Of a DNA stretch of 64,000 nt, positions 18,610-27,600 are shown piece after piece (within the stretch, counting starts at the first letter, position 1; each line of letters opens with the position of its first letter). This stretch comes from Avoscillospira_A sp052117125. Its GTDB lineage: Bacteria; Bacillota; Clostridia; Oscillospirales; Oscillospiraceae. Location: assembly GCF_052117125.1 (NCBI RefSeq), contig NZ_JBQKJT010000009.1, positions 93,534 to 157,533 on the forward strand. The letters are read 5' to 3'. The notes beneath the pieces are model-generated. The model worked only from the letters and a program-made list of their open reading frames with translations. It was not told the DNA's origin and did not search any database. The position numbers were made by a program, and so were the translations under genes.

Positions 18610-19004
18610 CGGTGCTGGTTTGTCTCGATGACAGAAACGGTATGCAGTTCAATGGCCGCCGACAGAGCCGGGACCGCGTGGTGTCGGCCCATCTGATGAA
18701 GGACAGCAAGGGTATTTTGTATGTGGCGCCCCAGTCGGTGCCGTTGTTTCCAACGGAGACGGCGCTGGCTGTGACAGAGGACGTCCTGAGGGATACGCCG
18801 GAGGACGGCGTCTGCTTTGTGGAAACGCCGCCTCTGGGCCCGGCAGCGCCCCGGATACACCGCCTCATTGTCTATCGATGGAATCGGGTCTATCCCACCG
18901 ACAGGGTGCTGGATTTGCAATTGGACCATTGGACGCTGCGGGAACGGTCGGAGTTTCCCGGCAGTTCTCACCCCAAAATCACCAGGGAGGTATACGAACC
19001 ATGA
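18606..19004 (+). CDS. Conserved hypothetical protein between perR and a nuclease gene
   Basis: A 132-residue soluble protein with no signal peptide or membrane helix. It starts TVLVCLDDRNGMQFNGRRQSRD and has a short conserved-looking C-terminal block IHRLIVYRWNRVYPTDR. I recall similar proteins in gut Clostridia, sometimes labelled ribonuclease Z, but no metallo-beta-lactamase HxHxDH motif is visible, so that name is not supported. Both ends overlap neighbours by four bases (perR upstream, nuclease downstream). This suggests a role tied to the nuclease, but the function is unknown. Confidence 0.75.
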   Translation: MTVLVCLDDRNGMQFNGRRQSRDRVVSAHLMKDSKGILYVAPQSVPLFPTETALAVTEDVLRDTPEDGVCFVETPPLGPAAPRIHRLIVYRWNRVYPTDRVLDLQLDHWTLRERSEFPGSSHPKITREVYEP

Positions 19005-19918
19005 AACAAACGATGATGACATGGATGCTGACGGTACTGGTGGCGGCGGTGCCCTTGACCGGCTGCACCGGGATTCCGGCCGAGGATCAGCCGCAGCAGA
19101 CGATAAGCGGAGATCTGGTGGGCGGCACGTTTTCTGCCGATGAAGTTCCGGCCTACAGCGACGCGGCCTATGTGGCAATCCACGACAACGTACCATATTT
19201 TACGGAAGGGGATTTGACCACGGACTCTTATGAGTCCTACAGCCCGCTGGACGCCTTGGGGCGCTGCGGCGTGGCCATGGCGTCGGTGGGCCAGGACCTG
19301 ATGCCTACAGAGGATCGGGGCTCCATTGGCCAAGTGAAGCCCTCCGGCTGGCAAACGGTGAAATATGACATTGTGGACGGCAAATATCTCTATAACCGCT
19401 GTCATCTGCTGGGATATCAGCTGACGGGTGAGAACGCCAACGAGGAGAATCTCATCACCGGTACCCGGTATTTGAATATCGAGGGAATGTTGCCCTTTGA
19501 AAACATGGTGGCCGACTATGTGCAGGAGACGGACAACCACGTGCTGTACCGGGTGACGCCGGTGTTCACCGATGCCAATTTGGTGGCGGACGGTGTTTTG
19601 ATGGAAGGATGGTCCGTGGAGGATGGGGGAGAGGGCGTCTGCTTCTGTGTCTACGCCTATAACGTTCAACCCGGCATTACCATCAATTATGCCACAGGAG
19701 ACAGCTGGCTCAGCGAGGAGGGTGCTCCGGCGGAGGAACCGGCAGAGGAGGACCCCCAGGGCACGGCATACGTTTTGAATACCAACAGCATGAAATTCCA
19801 TTACCCGGACTGCTCCAGCGCGGCGGATATCGGTCCAGAGAACCGGAAGGAGTACACCGGCACCCGGGAGGAGCTGGTGGCACAGGGCTACAGCCCCTGC
19901 GGCCGCTGTAAGCCATAA
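19001..19918 (+). CDS. Lipoprotein DNA/RNA non-specific endonuclease with C-terminal Cys domain
   Basis: Predicted surface-anchored nuclease of the EndA/NucA type. A lipoprotein signal is present with lipobox LTGC at about residues 19-22. The beta-beta-alpha-metal core includes the catalytic region NRCHLLGYQLTGENANEEN, split here at its His, with the downstream N-rich metal-binding helix. A C-terminal module (about residues 255-305) runs from YVLNTNSMKFHYPDC to SPCGRCKP and has three Cys plus a His, like small zinc-binding domains often fused to secreted Clostridial proteins. AGGGAGG precedes the ATG by ten bases. The genetic link to a PerR-type regulator hints at expression under oxidative stress. 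The role could be nutrient scavenging or DNA uptake. Confidence 0.85.
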   Translation: MKQTMMTWMLTVLVAAVPLTGCTGIPAEDQPQQTISGDLVGGTFSADEVPAYSDAAYVAIHDNVPYFTEGDLTTDSYESYSPLDALGRCGVAMASVGQDLMPTEDRGSIGQVKPSGWQTVKYDIVDGKYLYNRCHLLGYQLTGENANEENLITGTRYLNIEGMLPFENMVADYVQETDNHVLYRVTPVFTDANLVADGVLMEGWSVEDGGEGVCFCVYAYNVQPGITINYATGDSWLSEEGAPAEEPAEEDPQGTAYVLNTNSMKFHYPDCSSAADIGPENRKEYTGTREELVAQGYSPCGRCKP

Positions 19919-19935
19919 TAATTCATAAAATGTAA

Positions 19936-19974
19936 AAAACACCGAAGTTTCTAAGGAGACTTCGGTGTTTTTTT
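19936..19974. terminator. Bidirectional terminator between nuclease and abgT genes
   Basis: 13-bp stem (19936-19948 with 19959-19971) flanked by A run and T run, so it can serve both the plus-strand nuclease operon and the convergent minus-strand transporter gene. Confidence 0.9.
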
Positions 19975-19981
19975 GCAGATA

Positions 19982-21541
19982 TCACAGATGGACGCCGGTG
20001 CCGACGCCGATGGGCAGGCCCAGAGTGAGCCAGAGCACAAAGGTGATGGTCCAGAACACCAGGAAAAAAATGCTGTAGGGCAGCATAGTGGCGGTGATGG
20101 TGCCGATACCGGCTTTTTTGTCGTAGCGCTGGGCAAAGGTGACAATGACAGCAAAATACGTCATCAGGGGGGTGATGATGTTGGTGCTGGAATCACCGAT
20201 GCGGTACGCAAGTTGACACAGCTCCGGCCGGTACCCCAGCAGCATAAACATGGGGACAAATACCGGGGCCAGGATGTTCCATTTGGCGGAGGCGGAGCCC
20301 ATAAACAGGTTCATAAAGGCCGAGAACAGAATAAAGACCACAATCAGGGGAATCAGGCCGATATTGGCATCCTGGAGGAAGGCGGCGCCGCTGAGGGCGA
20401 TGATGGTGCCCAGCCTGGTGTAATTGAAATAGTTGATAAACTGAGCAGAGACAAAGGCCAGGGCCAGGAAAGAACCCATGGAGGCCATGGACTTGCTCAT
20501 GGCGCCGCATACGGCGTGGTGGTTGGGAAAGGTGCCGACGGTGCGGCCGAATGCCACACCAGGCAGGAAGAACAGCAGAGCGATCAGGACCACAATGCCG
20601 TCCACAAAGGGGGACGCCTTGCCCAGCAGTTCACCGGCCTCGTTGCGGAAGAACGAACCGGAGGGGAGACAGAGTGCAGCGACCAATAGCAGATAGACCG
20701 CCATGACGATACCGGCCCGGCGCAGGCCCTTTTTTTCCAAAGCGGTGACCGTGGTCAGGGAGTCATCCTCCTCGGCCGGCACATGGCCGCCAAAGGCCGC
20801 CAGACGGGGCTCCACAATCTTGTCGGTAACGATGGTACCGAGTACCATAATTAACACCGTGGAGAAACAGAGGAAATAGTAATTGCCCATGACGTTGACA
20901 TGGTAGGAGGGGTCAATGAGGTGGGCCGCTGTTTGGGAGATGCCCACCAGCAGAGGGTCCAGGGTACCGATGAGCAGATTGGCCGAAAAGCCGCCGGACA
21001 CACCGGCAAAGGCGGCGGCCAGACCAGCCATGGGATGACGGCCATAGGCCCGGAAGACCATGGCGCCCAGGGGGATCAAAATGACGTAGCCCGCGTCGGA
21101 GGCGACATTGGACATGACGCCGAGGAAGACCACCACAGGGGTAATCAGCCGCTTGGGGGTCGCCTGTACCGTGCGTTTCAACAGGGCGTTGACCAGGCCG
21201 GAGTGCTCCGCCACGCCCACACCCAGCATGGCCACCAGCACCATGCCCAGGGGAGCGTAGCTGGTAAAATTTTGGACGGCGTTGCTGAAGATGTAGGACA
21301 GACCGTCTTTGGTCAACAGACTGACCGCCCTAACGGTGGTGACTTTCAGCTCGCCGCCGGACACCAGTTCACCGGTGGCCGAAACGCCTAGGGCGGCGCA
21401 GACGGCGGAAATGAGGATGATCAGCAGAGCCAGCATGGCAAACAGGGCGACGGGGTGGGGCAGCTTGTTGCCCACAGCCTCGATGCCATTGAGCCAACGG
21501 TTGTAGAGACTGATCTTATTGGAAGAATTCTTATCAGACAT
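19982..21541 (-). CDS. abgT: AbgT-family transporter
   Basis: Integral membrane transporter of the AbgT family, whose members import p-aminobenzoyl-glutamate or export sulfonamide/PABA-like compounds. The 519-residue protein has about eleven hydrophobic segments. Typical blocks are the N-terminal LPHPVALFAMLA, VSNVASDAGYVILIPLGA-type sequence, GFSANLLIGTLDPLL and the C-terminal NILAPVFVPMFMLLGYRPE with IGDSSTNIITPLM. AAGGTGAGAGAGA lies before the ATG. It is separated from the upstream kdgK by a terminator, so it is probably its own unit. Substrate and direction cannot be told from sequence. Confidence 0.9.
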   Translation of the reverse strand: MSDKNSSNKISLYNRWLNGIEAVGNKLPHPVALFAMLALLIILISAVCAALGVSATGELVSGGELKVTTVRAVSLLTKDGLSYIFSNAVQNFTSYAPLGMVLVAMLGVGVAEHSGLVNALLKRTVQATPKRLITPVVVFLGVMSNVASDAGYVILIPLGAMVFRAYGRHPMAGLAAAFAGVSGGFSANLLIGTLDPLLVGISQTAAHLIDPSYHVNVMGNYYFLCFSTVLIMVLGTIVTDKIVEPRLAAFGGHVPAEEDDSLTTVTALEKKGLRRAGIVMAVYLLLVAALCLPSGSFFRNEAGELLGKASPFVDGIVVLIALLFFLPGVAFGRTVGTFPNHHAVCGAMSKSMASMGSFLALAFVSAQFINYFNYTRLGTIIALSGAAFLQDANIGLIPLIVVFILFSAFMNLFMGSASAKWNILAPVFVPMFMLLGYRPELCQLAYRIGDSSTNIITPLMTYFAVIVTFAQRYDKKAGIGTITATMLPYSIFFLVFWTITFVLWLTLGLPIGVGTGVHL

Positions 21542-21722
21542 TCTCTCTCACCTTGCAATATAGGATATCCCGGTTTTTCAAGTCGGGACTCGGCAATCAT
21601 AGTTTGGCGCTGAAAAAATAGCATTCTTTCACAAATCCCATCTAAGATTTCGGAGAAACAGCCAAAGGAAAGACGAGTAAGTTGTTGATATTGTTGTTCC
21701 CCAAATCGCGGTACCTATACCC

Positions 21723-21753
21723 AAAAAGGGCCCGCACCAGATGGTGCGGGCTC
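21723..21753 (-). terminator. Terminator of the kdgK/eda transcript
   Basis: A 10-bp perfect stem (21730-21739 with 21742-21751, extended by further pairs) followed on the minus strand by five T. The stem is nearly the same as that at 24593-24618 on the other side of the module. Confidence 0.85.
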
Positions 21754-21813
21754 CAAGATGATTGAGAAAAATATGTAGAGGGCTCGGATAGAGACTGTCA
21801 ACGCGTTTCTGTC

Positions 21814-22835
21814 TTACCGCCGTACGCGGCCAGAGCAGTCTCCTGCTGCCAGCTTTTCCACTTCAGCTACAGAGACACGGTTGTAGTCACCCTCAACAGA
21901 GTGCTTGAGTGCGGAAGCAGCTACGGCAAACTCAATGGCGTCTTGGGGGGATTTGCCTTGCAAGAACGCATAGATCAAACCGCCGCCGAAGCTATCCCCA
22001 CCGCCGACACGATCAACAATGTGCAGATGGTATTCTTTGGAGAAGTAGCATGACTGACCGTCATACGCATACCCGCCCAATGATTGTCACTGGCGGATAG
22101 TGAGGTGCGCAACGTGATGGCTACCGCTTCAAAATGGAACCGTTCGGCCAGCTGCTGCGCCACACTTCGATAGCCATCCTTATTCAGTTTCCCACCATAA
22201 ATGTCGGTCTCTGCTGCTTCAATGCCGAACACATCCTTGGCATCTTCTTCATTGGAAATACAGATATCCACATACTGACACAAATCGCTCATTGCTGTGC
22301 GAGCCGCTTCGCGGGTCCACAGCTTGCCGCGATAGTTCAAGTCACAGGAAACTTTGACACCATGGGCTTTTGCGGCAGTACAGGCGGCTTTGCAGATCTC
22401 CACCAGATGGCCGCCCAGAGCCGGTGTGATACCGGTAAAATGGAACCAGTCGGCGTCGGCGAAAATGACGTCCCAATTGAAATCTTCAGGGGAGGCATCT
22501 GCAATGGCAGAGTGAGCGCGGTCATAAATACAGACGCTGCCGCGTTGGGAAGCGCCCTTTTCCAGATAGTAGATGCCCACCCGATCGCCACCGCGGACAA
22601 TCCGGCTGGTATCTACACCGAAATAGCGCAGGGAATCAATGGCAGCCTGTCCAATGGCATGACACGGCAGTTTTGTCACATAGACACTGTCAACGCCATA
22701 GTTGGCCAGGGAAACGGCGACATTGGCTTCGCCGCCGCCAAAGGTGGCCTGCATCTGATCATTTTGGAAAAAACGATAGTACCCGTTGGGGGCCAGGCGC
22801 AGCATCAGCTCTCCGAATGTTACAACTTTAGCCAT
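21814..22835 (-). pseudogene. kdgK: 2-keto-3-deoxygluconate kinase, frameshifted
   Basis: PfkB-family sugar kinase that makes KDPG for the aldolase encoded upstream. The N-terminal part reads VVTFGELMLRLAPNG and continues through CDLNYRGKLW and ISNEEDAKDVFG to DNHW. From there the frame must change by one base: the second part begins GGYAYDGQSCYFSKE and carries the PfkB signature VGGGDSFGGG with the catalytic Asp region. The join is at the CCC runs at 22072-22078 (GGG on the coding strand), as though one G of a GGGG run were lost. Without the shift the main frame ends at 21975 after an unrelated tail. Both halves are otherwise well conserved, so this is a recent mutation, a phase-variable tract or a sequencing error. 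Confidence 0.85.
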
Positions 22836-23475
22836 GGGAGCGGACCTCCTTTACAATTTGGACGGATGCTTTGCACAGATCAGTGATCTCAGACCATTTT
22901 TGACCATCAATCAGTTCAGAGGTAACCATATAGGAGCCGCCGCAGGCGCAGATGGCAGGGCAGGAGAGATATTCCCGCAGATTTTTCAGAGAGATACCGC
23001 CGGTAGGCATAATGCGGAACATGGGGAACGGTGCGCTCATGGCTTTGATTTTTGCCAAACCGCCGGATTGCTCCGCGGGAAAAAACTTGAGGACCTCCAG
23101 TCCCAGACGGTGGGCGGTATGGTAGTCACTGGGGGTTGTGCAGCCAGGGAAAATGGCGATGCCCTTCTTTTGGCAATACTGTACCAGCTGTGCATCGAGA
23201 CCGGGCGTTACAATAAACTGCGCACCGGCAGCCAGAGCCGCATCCACCTGCGCTTCGGTCAAAACGGTACCGGCGCCCACAAGCATATCCGGATAGGCCT
23301 GGACCATGGCGGCAATGGCGTCGGCGGCACCGGCAGCACGGAAGGTGACCTCTGCCACAGGAAGCCCGCCGGCAATCAATGCCTGTGCCAGCGGTATGGC
23401 ATCCCGTTGAGGATGATGCAATTGGATGACTGGAACGACGCCAAGTGTGGTAATGCGCAGTGCAATGGAATCCAT
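22828..23475 (-). CDS. eda: KDPG/KHG aldolase
   Basis: Cleaves 2-keto-3-deoxy-6-phosphogluconate to pyruvate and glyceraldehyde-3-phosphate. The class I aldolase signature is present: Glu in VAEVTFR, the Schiff-base Lys in LEVLKFFPAE, and GCTTPSD for phosphate binding; GAGTVLTEAQV also matches. The 215-residue length is standard. The stop overlaps the kdgK start by eight bases. AGGAGG precedes the ATG, and an operator-like palindrome sits immediately upstream of it. Confidence 0.95.
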   Translation of the reverse strand: MDSIALRITTLGVVPVIQLHHPQRDAIPLAQALIAGGLPVAEVTFRAAGAADAIAAMVQAYPDMLVGAGTVLTEAQVDAALAAGAQFIVTPGLDAQLVQYCQKKGIAIFPGCTTPSDYHTAHRLGLEVLKFFPAEQSGGLAKIKAMSAPFPMFRIMPTGGISLKNLREYLSCPAICACGGSYMVTSELIDGQKWSEITDLCKASVQIVKEVRSHG

Positions 23476-23489
23476 AAAAAACCCTCCTA

Positions 23490-23508
23490 TGTTTTATATT
23501 ATAAAACA
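23490..23508. promoter_or_regulatory. Perfect operator palindrome before eda (IclR/KdgR-type)
   Basis: A 19-bp palindrome, TGTTTTATA-T-TATAAAACA, lies between the eda promoter and its ribosome site. A half-similar copy follows at 23511-23527. It resembles the KdgR box of enterobacteria in its GTTTyAT half-sites. Binding here by the divergent IclR-family protein would block eda-kdgK transcription. Confidence 0.75.
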
Positions 23509-23527
23509 GCGTTTTATATTTTAGCTT

Positions 23528-23556
23528 ATTATAAGCACGATTTTGTAGAATTGCAA
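23528..23556 (-). promoter_or_regulatory. Promoter for eda-kdgK
   Basis: On the minus strand, TTGCAA (23551-23556) and TATAAT (23528-23533) are 17 bases apart, upstream of two operator-like sites. Confidence 0.75.
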
Positions 23557-23578
23557 GGTTGTATCGTTAGAAAAAACG

Positions 23579-23606
23579 TTGCAAATTTTGTGAGATTTCC
23601 TATAAT
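23579..23606 (+). promoter_or_regulatory. Promoter for the iclR-type regulator
   Basis: TTGCAA (23579-23584) and TATAAT (23601-23606) with a 16-base spacer; the second operator overlaps the expected transcription start. Confidence 0.7.
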
Positions 23607-23615
23607 AAGAGTATC

Positions 23616-23634
23616 TGTTTTATATAATGAAACA
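23616..23634. promoter_or_regulatory. Second operator, before the regulator gene
   Basis: A 19-base site matching the eda-proximal palindrome at 17 of 19 positions, ending in ATGAAACA. It lies just past the -10 box and before the GGAGG of the regulator, as expected for negative autoregulation. Confidence 0.7.
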
Positions 23635-23646
23635 TGGAGGGAGTTT

Positions 23647-24423
23647 ATGGCAGAGACACAAGGCGTTCAGTCGCTGGACCGAGCATTTGAGATTCTGGAA
23701 CATCTGTGTGCTGTACCCGAGGGACTGGCGATTCGAGATTTGGTGGCACAGACCAAACTGAATAAAAGCACCATTCACCGAATGCTGCAGGCTATGATGC
23801 AGCGCGGCTATGTGCGGCAGGAGCCGGTCACTGGACGGTATTACATGACAACGAAACTCTGTACGCTTAGCAGCATGATTGTAGACGGATTGGATTTGGT
23901 GCGGGTGGCACGGCATCCCATGGAGCAGCTGAGCCAGCAATTGCAGGAGACGGTACACCTGGTGATTCGCGAAGACACAGACATCGTCTATGTACATAAG
24001 GTGGAAGCGGTGTCCCACTCGGTCCGAATGGCGTCGCAGATTGGAATGCACCGGCCGTTGTATTGTACGGCCAGTGGGAAAGCGATGCTCAGCTATATGA
24101 CGGAGGAACAGGTGGCTTCGATTTGGCAGCGGAGTAACGTTCAGGCCTATACGGCAGCCACCATTGTTTCGCTGCCGGAGCTGCAACAGGACTTGGCAGA
24201 GTGCCGGAAACGGCGGTATGCATTGGATTTGGAGGAAAATGAGCCGGGGGTTCGCTGTATGGCCACGGCGATTCACGACCATATGGGAAAGGTATGTGGT
24301 GCACTGTCCGTCAGCGTTCCGCAGCAACATCCGCTGTTTCACGACATGGAGCAGTTAACGCAGCCGCTTTTACAGGCGGGCAGTACAATCGCAGGAATGA
24401 TGGGATATTTCGGGTCAATGTGA
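23647..24423 (+). CDS. IclR-family regulator of the KDG module (KdgR-like)
   Basis: Transcription factor of 258 residues with the N-terminal winged helix-turn-helix (about 5-70; LDRAFEILEHL, LNKSTIHRMLQAM) and the C-terminal IclR effector domain (about 80-250; YCTASGKAML, GVRCMATAI). The ATG follows TGGAGGGAGTTT; an open frame extends back over eda but has no support as coding. It is divergent from eda-kdgK, with paired operators between, so 2-keto-3-deoxygluconate or a phosphorylated form is the likely inducer by analogy with KdgR. The final codons are followed by a hairpin-rich region. Confidence 0.92.
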   Translation: MAETQGVQSLDRAFEILEHLCAVPEGLAIRDLVAQTKLNKSTIHRMLQAMMQRGYVRQEPVTGRYYMTTKLCTLSSMIVDGLDLVRVARHPMEQLSQQLQETVHLVIREDTDIVYVHKVEAVSHSVRMASQIGMHRPLYCTASGKAMLSYMTEEQVASIWQRSNVQAYTAATIVSLPELQQDLAECRKRRYALDLEENEPGVRCMATAIHDHMGKVCGALSVSVPQQHPLFHDMEQLTQPLLQAGSTIAGMMGYFGSM

Positions 24424-24476
24424 TTGGAACTTCTTTTCGGAGTGATTTACAACAGAGCACAAGTCAAATCAAGCAA

Positions 24477-24531
24477 TGACAGACCGATACGCCGGCACAG
24501 AATTTTCATGTGCCGGCGTATCGGTCTGTCA
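24477..24531. terminator. Long perfect hairpin downstream of the regulator gene
   Basis: A 23-bp perfect stem (24477-24499 with 24509-24531) with a nine-base loop. It sits 54 bases after the stop and probably ends the regulator transcript, although no T run follows on the plus strand. The length and perfection are unusual for a simple terminator. Confidence 0.6.
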
Positions 24532-24545
24532 AACGTCTATACCTG

Positions 24546-24580
24546 GGAACCCGGCTGCGCTGCAAGCGCAGTTGGGTTTC
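24546..24580. other. 16-bp hairpin between iclR-type gene and nifJ
   Basis: 24546-24561 pairs with 24565-24580 through 13 Watson-Crick and three G-U pairs on the plus strand, with a three-base loop. Second of three hairpins in the 225-base gap. Confidence 0.65.
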
Positions 24581-24592
24581 TAGACAAATTGA

Positions 24593-24618
24593 GGGCCCGC
24601 ACCACTTGGTGCGGGCCC
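24593..24618 (-). terminator. Hairpin after nifJ, twin of the one after kdgK
   Basis: Perfect 12-bp stem (24593-24604 with 24607-24618) with a two-base centre, 31 bases after the nifJ stop. The stem sequence is almost identical to 21728-21753. Only a weak T tract follows on the minus strand. Confidence 0.6.
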
Positions 24619-24648
24619 CATGTGTTATTTGCCGGAATGCGTTTGAAT

Positions 24649-27600
24649 TTACACCTCGTAGAGGGCCTTCAGACGCATCAGATGCTCGTAGCGCTCCTTG
24701 GCCAGCTCCTCGGACTTGGCGAAGAGCTCGGTGGCACGCTCGGGGAAGCTGCGGGTCAGGGAAGAGTAGCGGGCCTCGTTCATCAGGAACTCCTGGTAGC
24801 CGCCAGCGGGCTCCTTGGAATCCAGGGTGAAGGGGTTCTTGCCCTCGGCCTTCAGAGCGGGGTTGTAGCGGAACATGTTCCAGTAACCGCAGTCGACGGC
24901 ACGCTTCATTTCCTTCTGGCAGTTCTGCATGCCGCCCTTGATGGAGTGCATCTCACAGGGAGCATAGCCGATGATCAGGGAAGGACCGTTGTAGGCCTCA
25001 GCCTCCGCAATGGCCTTCAGGGTCTGAGCGGGATCAGCGCCCATAGCCACCTGAGCAACATAGACGTAGCCATAGGTCATGGCAATCTCGGACAGGGACT
25101 TGGACTTGATGTCCTTACCGGCAGCGGCAAACTGTGCCACCTGGCCGATGTTGGAAGCCTTGGAAGCCTGACCGCCGGTGTTGGAGTACACCTGGGTGTC
25201 GAACACGAAGATGTTCACATCCTGGCCGCTGGCCAGCACATGGTCCACGCCGCCGAAGCCGATATCGTAGGCCCAGCCGTCGCCGCCGAAGATCCAGACG
25301 GACTTCTTGGCCAGGTACTCCTTATCCTGCAGGATCTCCTTAACGGTATCGCAGCAGACGTCGGACTCCAGGTTGGCGATCAGAGCCTTGGCAGCGGCGC
25401 CGTTGGCCTTCAGATCGGTCATGGTGTCCAGATAGTTCTTGCACAGGGTCTTGCGCTCCTCGTTGGAGGTCTTCTTCATAACCTCTCTGACCTTCTCAGC
25501 CAGACGGTTGCGGATGGCGGCCTGACCCAGCAGCATGCCGTAGCCGTGCTCGGCGTTGTCCTCGAACAGGGAGTTGGACCAAGCGGGGCCCTTACCCTCG
25601 AAGTTGGTGCAGTAGGGGGAGGTAGCAGCGGGGCCGCCCCAGATGGAGGAACAGCCGGTGGCGTTGGAGATGTACATGCTCTCGCCGAACAGCTGGGTCA
25701 CGAGGCGAGCGTAGCTGGTCTCGGCGCAGCCGGCGCAGGAGCCGGAGAACTCCAGCATGGGCTGGAGGAACTGGGACTCCTTGACGTTCTTGCTGGAGCC
25801 CATGTCGGCCTTGGGAGCCACCTTGGCAACCAGGTAGTTGAAAGCGTCCTGCTGAGCCAGCTCCTGCTCCTGAGGAACCATCTTCAGGGCCTGAACCTTC
25901 TCGGGGCAAGCGCCTGCACAGACGCCGCAGCCCATGCAGTCCATGGGCGAAATGCCAATGGCGAAGGAGTAAACACCCTTGCCCTTGCCGGCCTTGATGG
26001 GCACGATCTTGGTGGAGGCGGGAGCGTTCTTGGCCTCCTCCTCGGTCAGAGCGAAGGGACGGATGGCAGCGTGAGGACAGACATAGGCACAGTTGTTACA
26101 CTGGATGCACTTGTTGGAATCCCAGGTGGGAACCATAACGGCAACGCCGCGCTTCTCGTAGGCGGAAGCGCCCTGCTCGAACTGGCCGTCCACATGGTCG
26201 ACGAAAGCGGAGACAGGCAGGCTGTCGCCGTTCATGTTGGCAACGGGCAGGGTGATCTCCTTGACCATCTTGACCAGCTCGGGCTTGCCTTCCAGCTTGT
26301 GCTCCACAGGAGCGTCGACGGCATTGGCCCAGTCAGCGGGCACGTCGATCTTGACGAAGGCGGTGGCGCCGGCGTCAATGGCCTTCCAGTTGGTTTCAAC
26401 GACATCCATGCCCTTCTTCAGGTAGGACTTCTTGGCGGCTTCCTTCATGTACTCAATGGCCTGCTCCTGGGGCATGACCTTAGCCAGGGTGAAGAAAGCA
26501 GACTGCAGGATGGTGTTGGTACGCTTGCCCATGCCGATCTGAGCGGCCAGATCGATGGCGTTGATGGTGTACAGCTGGACGTTGTTCTCAGCGATATAAC
26601 GCTTGGTCTCAGCGTTCAGGTGATGAGCCAGCTCCTCAGCGCTCCACTGGCAGTTGATCATGAACACGCCGCCGGGCTTGACGTCGTTGACCATCTTGAA
26701 GCCCTTGGTGACGTAGGAGGGGTTGTGGCAGGCGACAAAGTCGGCCTTGTTGACGTAGTAAGGAGCACGGATGGGGTGATCGCCAAAGCGCAGGTGGCTG
26801 ATGGTCACGCCGCCGGTCTTCTTGGAGTCGTACTGGAAGTAAGCCTGCACGTACTTGTCGGTGTGGTCGCCGATGATCTTGATGGAGTTCTTGTTGGCGC
26901 CGACGGTGCCGTCGCCGCCCAGACCCCAGAACTTGCACTCGATGGTGCCCTCAGCAGCGGTGTTGGGGGCAGCGGTCTCGGGCAGGCTCAGGTGGGTGAC
27001 ATCGTCCACGATACCGATGGTGAACTGACGCTTGGGCTCGTCCTTCTTCAGCTCGTTGTAGACAGCGAACACGGAGGAGGGAGGAGTATCCTTGGAGCCC
27101 AGACCGTAACGACCGCCGACGATGGTAGCCTTGCGGCCGGCGTTGGCGAAAGCGGTCACGACATCCAGGTACAGGGGATCGCCCAGAGCGCCGGGCTCCT
27201 TGGTGCGGTCCATGACGGCGATCTTGGTAGCGGTGGTGGGGATGGCAGCCAGCAGCTTGTCGGCGCAGAAGGGACGGTACAGACGGACCTTTACCAGGCC
27301 GACCTTCTCACCGTGGGCGTTCATGTAGTCGATGACTTCCTCGGCCACGTCGCAGAAGGAACCCATGGCGATCAGAACGCGGTCCGCGTCGGGAGCGCCG
27401 TAGTAGTTGAACAGCTGATAATCGGTGCCCAGCTTGGCGTTGATCTTGCCCATGTACTCCTCGACGATGGCAGGCAGAGCGTCGTAGTACTTGTTGCAGG
27501 CCTCACGATGCTGGAAGAAGATATCGCCGTTCTCGTGGGAACCGCGGGTGTTGGGATGCTCGGGGTTCAGAGCGTGCTTGCGGAACGCGTTGACGGCGTC

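Noticed and set aside
22786..23646. N-terminal extension of the IclR-type gene over eda
   Set aside because: It would read antisense to a conserved aldolase and across promoters and operators; the ATG at 23647 has a strong site.
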